A DNA stretch of 64,000 nucleotides from Strigops habroptila (lineage: Eukaryota > Chordata > Aves > Psittaciformes > Psittacidae): NCBI RefSeq assembly GCF_004027225.2, contig NC_044297.2, forward strand, positions 2,579,569-2,643,568. Reading direction: 5' to 3'. Below are positions 58,833-64,000 of the stretch, piece after piece. The notes beneath the pieces were generated by a model. It saw only the letters and a list, made by a program, of their open reading frames with translations. It was not told the DNA's origin and made no database searches. Position numbers and translations under genes: made by a program. Every line of letters begins with the position of its first letter. The stretch's first letter is position 1.

Positions 58833-60560
58833 CTGGTGGGGGGAGAGCGCAGAGTTAATGCAGCTCAGCTGATGAATGGTAACTAATGAAGCTTCAGCTG
58901 CTTGTGATCATCTGTGCAGACCCCAGATAACACCATTCCCAAAGTAGTTTGGGCTCTTTGTTTCGGTTCCTCAGCAGAGGAGGATGGTTTATTAGCTGCA
59001 TAGTGTGGTAGAGCTGTTCCTGCTACTTGTGTAGTAGCAGGCGGAGTGATTAAAAATCAGAAGGAAACACAGGCTGTACTTTGGGGTTTTTCTGATTCAG
59101 AACTTGCCTATTAGTAGCTGTGAAGTCAGAGGAGCTAAATGAGGCTGTTTGGAATGGGACACACACACCAGCATTGGCTGTGTGCTTGCTTGGAAGAACA
59201 GAAATATGGCCTGTGCATGTGTGGACTGAAAAAAGGTTGGTTTTGGTGCCTGTAACACCAAGAAAGCTGAGAGAATGCAGGGCTGTGACACAGCTCTCTG
59301 CCTCCCCTGGAACTGCTGAATGTTTGTTCTGGCTGCACAAAGACCAGGATCCTCCTCAAGGGGCTGACATGTTATTTGCCTGAGTCAGAGAAGTGAAAGA
59401 ATGGTACAGAAACCGCAGTGTGGCAATTCCCTCCCACTGCTTTTGTTCCACAGGAGATCATTAAACCTGAAAGGTAAGAGAGACGTTGTAACCCTTTCTT
59501 CCTTGTGTCCTAAAAAGTAATGGCTGTATTTAGAACAACAAATACAGTCACTTTGGGTTTTTAATGAGGCTTTTGAAAATGTGCTTAAGAACCTGTCATC
59601 TCCCAGGAGTTAATTGATATTAAAGTTGGTGTTTCTCCTTCTAATGAATTGCAGGAAAGGAACAAAACTTTCCCCAGTGAAACAGAAACCATCAATTCCT
59701 TCTCTTTCTCAGCTTTAGCTTTCAGCACAGAGCAGTGACTACATGCTGCAGGTGTGACCCCAGAGAGATAAGGGATTTCACTGGAGCGTGGTTTTCATTC
59801 TATTCACTGACAGTGATCTAACAGAGTTTGTTTAATAACATTCCTTTTGTTCTGGCAGATAATCATGGGCTGGCCCAGATAGCATCACAAATTTGCTTCT
59901 TTCTGATAATGGGATCTTATCAGGGCTTCAGCAGCATATAGTGTTTTACAGGATATGGCTTTAATTAAAATGACAGTATGGGACAGCTGAGGTTAGATTC
60001 TCCAGTCCAGCATCTCTGTAACATCAGACTAGAAAGGGACAGGGTAATAAATGTCTTTCATCTGCTATGAGAGAGAAGGTAGAGAACTATTTTGCTGACA
60101 TATTAATCATCTGTTGGCTGGAGTTACTGCTCTTGAAAGTCCTAAGGTAAGCTGTCTGTGAAGGCATATGGTAACTATAGACTCTGCTGGTGGATGTCCA
60201 AATGGGCTAAAACTGAAACAGAAGGGTTTACACCTTTCTTTTCATTCATTAGTGATGGAACCTCGGGTCTTGTGGCGTGGAACACAACATTATTGAAGTT
60301 CCCTGCAAGTCTATGGCTGTTTCTTGGTGGGGGTACAATATCTTCTGTGTTTGGGCTGCATAATAGGTGATTTGATTGGAGCCTGTGCATGATATCCCTA
60401 AAGAAATCAGTGTTGTAAGCAGCATTTCTAAGGTAGTGGGCTGGTTTGGAAAACACAAGCAATATCTTCTACTCAAGGTTCATCAACTTTGAGATTCAGA
60501 AATTACAAAAGACTAACTTTGCCTGGCTCTGAAAAAGCAACTGGAGAGACAGACATATCC

Positions 60561-60580
60561 TATGTGCTATACAGCACATA
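60561..60580. repeat. Perfect hairpin, 8-bp arms, 4-bp loop
   Basis: TATGTGCT and AGCACATA around ATAC. The arms do not extend further, so it is too short for a microRNA precursor. Confidence 0.75.
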
Positions 60581-61943
60581 CTGCACGAGGAAATGTGTAA
60601 CTTGACTAGTTCTTCAGTGCCTTACATCAGATGTGTGCTGATATTGAGTGCTTAGGTAGATGAGAAGCTTTTGACGGCTCTCTGAACACACTCTTGTAGC
60701 CTCATGTGGAGTCGAAGCTCCAAGTTGTTTAAAGTTCACATCTCAGAATTCACAAATCAATAGTAACCACCAGCCAGGCGAAGGATCCTTATCTTTGTGC
60801 TAGTTAATCCTTGCTTCTAGAGAAATCGGGCAAATGATAGTGAGTCCTGCCTTATCTGCAGCAAAAGGCTGGCTATCAAAGCATTTGACACATGCAGAGC
60901 CTCACCTCCTCTAAGCATCTGCCATCTCAGGAACTCTGCAGTCCTTGTTTCTGCTCTTCAGTTTCATATTGACAACAGTATCTTCTCCTCATCCTCTCCA
61001 TCAAAAATCAGACAGGAGACTGTGTTGTACTGGTCTGGTGGTTACAGAACTTACTGAGATAGTGATAATGTTGGTGGCTGATGGAAGAAGAGGACAATTT
61101 TCCCCAACAATTCCCCCCATAAAAGGTTGGTTCATTGTAATCCCAGCATTCTAATGAGCAAGGGGGGAGTCAATGTGCTGGAGCAGGGCTCGATGTTAAA
61201 CCTCATTTGCCAAGTTGCTAACTAGGTGCAGTCATCTCCTGTTTCTGGAAGTTTTCAGTCTTGGAAGGTGCAACTGTGACACAGCAACACATCAAAGCAG
61301 GTGTCTACCTTTAAGCAAGTTGGCACCCTGAAGGTTTTCAAGTAATAAGCATCTTCTAAATTGGCATTTCATTCTCTTACCACCCTAGCGCAGTCAAGGC
61401 TACTTAGGAGATGTCCTAAATAAGGAGAGAGAACAATGGATGAAAAGGCACCAGAAATCAGCTGACTTAAGGGAAAATAGTTACTTTTAATCAGCAAGGC
61501 TGAAGTTAATATTTTTGAATCATTGAATTGCCTCATAGAAACCTAGAATAGAATGAAAAGAAGGATTTTTTTCTTATTAATCTCGGTGCTTTTTCTTGCT
61601 TTGTTTTATTCCTGTGTATGTATTTTGTAGCTGTTAAAAGCTAAATGAAAGTGCTTTATATCCTGTGATTATTGGCTTTGAAATCAGGTTAAAGAAAGAA
61701 AATCACTCAATGTAGTTCTTTTCCTGAATTTATCAGGCTTATTTCCCTGCTGAAAAACATGTTCTAAGAGCTTGATGTGATGTTCTGCTTTGATGAGAGA
61801 ATGTAATACACAATAATTTCATTGGGTTTAATTTTTCTTCATACCAAGGTCATGTCACTTGCAGTGCAGGTTTCATTACACAGCACTGGAAGAATTGGGT
61901 TTATGTCTTGCTCTGCAAAACTCCTGGATTAATTAAAATATAC

Positions 61944-61957
61944 ATGTGTGTGTGTGT
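61944..61957. repeat. (TG)n microsatellite
   Basis: About seven TG units. Common simple repeat. Confidence 0.85.
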
Positions 61958-62962
61958 TAAACTACATGTGAAACACAAACTTCCTATTAAAACTCATCTG
62001 TCTTCCGATCCAGAGAACAGAAATAATGTTATGAACTGAAACACTGTAGATTTTCTGTTACTGTAGGAACTTTATTGCAAGTCACAGCTTTGCTTCTATG
62101 GAAGTGCAGTCTCCTGGTAATTCTTGGCTAGAGTGACATTCCCAGCTTAAAATATAGGATCTGGCTTAGAAATGTGACATCTCTTTTTATCTTAGTTCAT
62201 TACAACTACCCTTTAAATAATCAGTAATTACTCTCCTTTAATCTCTAGTTCTAACTTGAGACAGCAGTTACTTAATATTATTTTACCTTAAGTTTTGAGG
62301 AAAGTAAAAATCTGTATTTCAAAGCAATTTACTTATCATATGATGTGTGCTTCTAATAACTTAATAATTATTGTTACCTGGTCTGTCGTCTTCTGCCTCC
62401 CTTCCTCACAAATCTTCTTTATAGCATGAGCAAGGAATTGTCTACTTCAGCTGCTTGTGCATGGAGGCATAAAGAAGACTCAAAGCATGAAGTGTCCTGG
62501 CTGGAGGCTGAAGGGAAAACTCCCTGTTAAGCACTGTGCTTCTAAAAATGATGTGCTTCAGTATGTGCTGGGTTTTGGTGTGTTAGGTCTTGTTAGGTGA
62601 ATTGATATGATCTAATGATCCCATTGTCTGGACTTACATTACAGCCACAGTCAGATTCTCCAAGCAAAAGTTACAGCCTCGCTTGGTAGGAACGAAGTGA
62701 AGTGAAGAATATGTAACAGATCCTCAAAAATGAGAGGGGAGATGTAACCTCGAGGAGGGAATTGACCTGACCTGCCCTGCCCTGAAGGCTTCATCCAGGT
62801 TAGTGGTTTCCTGCAGCCTGAAACAGGGCTCTTGCTTTAATTTATTATACCAAAGAGTAAAAAAAAGTACACCAATGATGACCTTAGATAATTTAGGTAA
62901 GAATTTTGAGGGAGTGTTTGACCTTGAAGCATTCAGCAGGAGAGTTACATTTTCTTTTGTCC

Positions 62963-63004
62963 ACAATTGCAGTACAATTTTACCTACAATTGCAGTACAA
63001 TTTT
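62963..63004. repeat. Exact 19-bp direct repeat, 23-bp period
   Basis: ACAATTGCAGTACAATTTT occurs at 62963-62981 and again at 62986-63004, separated by ACCT, with no mismatch. The exactness points to a recent tandem duplication. Each copy holds CAATTG (E-box-like palindrome) and two ACAATT motifs. It lies inside a chance open frame on the minus strand. Confidence 0.9.
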
Positions 63005-64000
63005 CAGTGTCATAATTGTCTTTGTTACCTGTTTGGGAGTTGTAATCACTTGTAAAGAAGTAGTTCTGTAGGCTCTGTTGCCTGCTATGAAAGTGAAAGA
63101 AGAATTGTGTGTGATGAAATGCTTTCAGTTCTGCAAATGTCTTTTGCAATGACAAGTACCTGAACTACAGGAGAAAAGGGTCCACATTAAAGGTGAGTTT
63201 TATGCCATGATTAGTTCCTGTGCAGAGGGAAACTGCACCCAAGTAAAACATAAAATGTGCATGCTTTAAATACTACAGGTATATTGTAAGTAAAGTATTT
63301 CCTCTTTTGTCTGTCTGCCAACACCTGAATATGGGGATATATTTTCACTTACTAAAGCAGATGTATCTGTAAATCCTTAAGATACCTTCGAGATGAGAAG
63401 GAATTTTTCTGTTTTTAGTAAGTTTTCCTGGTAAAACACCAATACCAAGACCCAATGAAGTCGGGTCTTGATAAGTAAAGCAAAAAGCCCCTGTATTCCA
63501 GTTCTTTCTTTTCAGAGCTCAGCAAGTTTTCCCTGAAGCCAGAGAAAATTGTGCTTCATCTTTCATAGAGGCCACTTCCACTAAGCTACTGACTTTGTGG
63601 TCTCTTGTGTGATCACTTATGACAGAGTTCATTGTATTTTGTTTGAGAACATAATTAAGCCTTTAGTGCATGACAGTCGTGTGGCTAGTCAATGTTACAG
63701 TGCTTACTGCTTCCCTCTGCTGCATAGAGCTAGAACTGCTTCCCTGTCTTCCAGAAATCATCTCTTGCAGAGGCACTGCTGGTCGGGGGGAGATCATAGG
63801 GATGGGTTTGGGGGTGTACCTGTGTAGCGCAGTGATGCAGTTCGGTCCAAGCTGGTTGAGCTATCGTTGCTGTCTCTTAAAGTGCTTTGTTATCTTTTGA
63901 TTCCACCCCCCCTGGAAACTTCCCAGGAAAGATCCTGTGGACACAGGTTACTTCAGCTGAGGCTCTGACTTGGCTGATGCAGTGTTTCGTGTCACTTGCT
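63005..64000. other. Non-coding DNA to the window end
   Basis: No gene recognised. A good donor (TTAAAG/GTGAGTTT) at 63192 follows a short open segment, but the acceptor is weak. The frames at 63597-63900 have no support. Confidence 0.5.

Larger units (their letters stand above)
58833..62962. other. Non-coding DNA
   Basis: No gene recognised. Small items are an 8-bp-arm hairpin at 60561-60580 and a (TG)n run at 61944-61957. A possible 20-base microexon lies at 59454-59473, flanked by a strong acceptor (gcttttgttccacag) and donor (GAAAG/GTAAGAG), and is discussed under findings. An acceptor-like tract (ccttttgttctggcag) ends at 59858 and a donor-like CTAAG/GTAAGC lies at 60146, but all frames between them are closed. 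Confidence 0.5.

Noticed and set aside
59859..60146. Plus-strand exon between a strong acceptor and a good donor
   Set aside because: All three frames contain stops early and there is no independent support. It could only be non-coding.
60561..60580. microRNA-type hairpin
   Set aside because: The stem is only 8 bp with no extension beyond the arms; microRNA precursors need about 22 bp or more.
62724..63155. 143-codon minus-strand open frame
   Set aside because: It runs through the recent 19-bp duplication, has no recognisable domain, and starts and ends without exon signals.
1..64000. Endogenous retrovirus, CRISPR array, tRNA/rRNA genes, bacterial operons
   Set aside because: No LTR pair, primer-binding site or retroviral protein motif, no regularly spaced repeats, and no cloverleaf or rRNA core sequence was seen. 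The sequence is vertebrate non-coding in character.

Overview
The window reads as nuclear DNA of a bird (vertebrate). The evidence is nine truncated copies of the avian CR1 LINE, several still carrying the CR1 terminal octamer repeat (ATTCTATG on the sense strand, CATAGAAT on the other). The rest is AT-rich, strongly CpG-depleted DNA with short simple repeats and vertebrate-type splice signals. No bacterial operon, CRISPR array, rRNA, tRNA, viral gene or complete protein-coding gene could be recognised. The many reading frames of 60-160 codons match what non-coding DNA gives by chance; several lie inside CR1 copies. The species and the neighbouring genes cannot be named from sequence alone.

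Layout. 1-6060: unique non-coding DNA. 6062-14865: CR1-interrupted spacer (copies at 6062, 7581, 11237 and 14816). 16100-18200 is the most gene-like part of the window. It holds a possible coiled-coil-encoding 3' exon (16135-16302), then a small CpG-rich island (about 16440-16900) ending in three tandem CCAAT-box repeats and a GC box. After these come a possible first exon (about 16875-16959, donor CAG/GTGAGG) and a second exon with very good splice sites (18015-18172). Together these suggest a plus-strand transcript, probably long non-coding or encoding only short ORFs. 18200-25850: AT-rich DNA with homeodomain-type motifs that look like conserved enhancers, and one minus-strand exon candidate (22998-23321). 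25850-30240: two further minus-strand exon candidates. 30240-53500: a long featureless stretch with three CR1 3' ends. 53543-53571: a perfect 14-bp inverted repeat. 54380-64000: two CR1 copies, one minus-strand terminal-exon candidate (about 58555-58832) and short tandem duplications.

The best reading is a gene desert or very large intron, with one probable promoter near 16.8 kb as its main functional landmark. Exon candidates other than the 16.9/18.0 kb pair are hypotheses based on splice-site and reading-frame coincidence. Nothing here can be called a new biological system with confidence. The leads to follow are the NF-Y-type promoter with its two exons, and the long inverted repeat.
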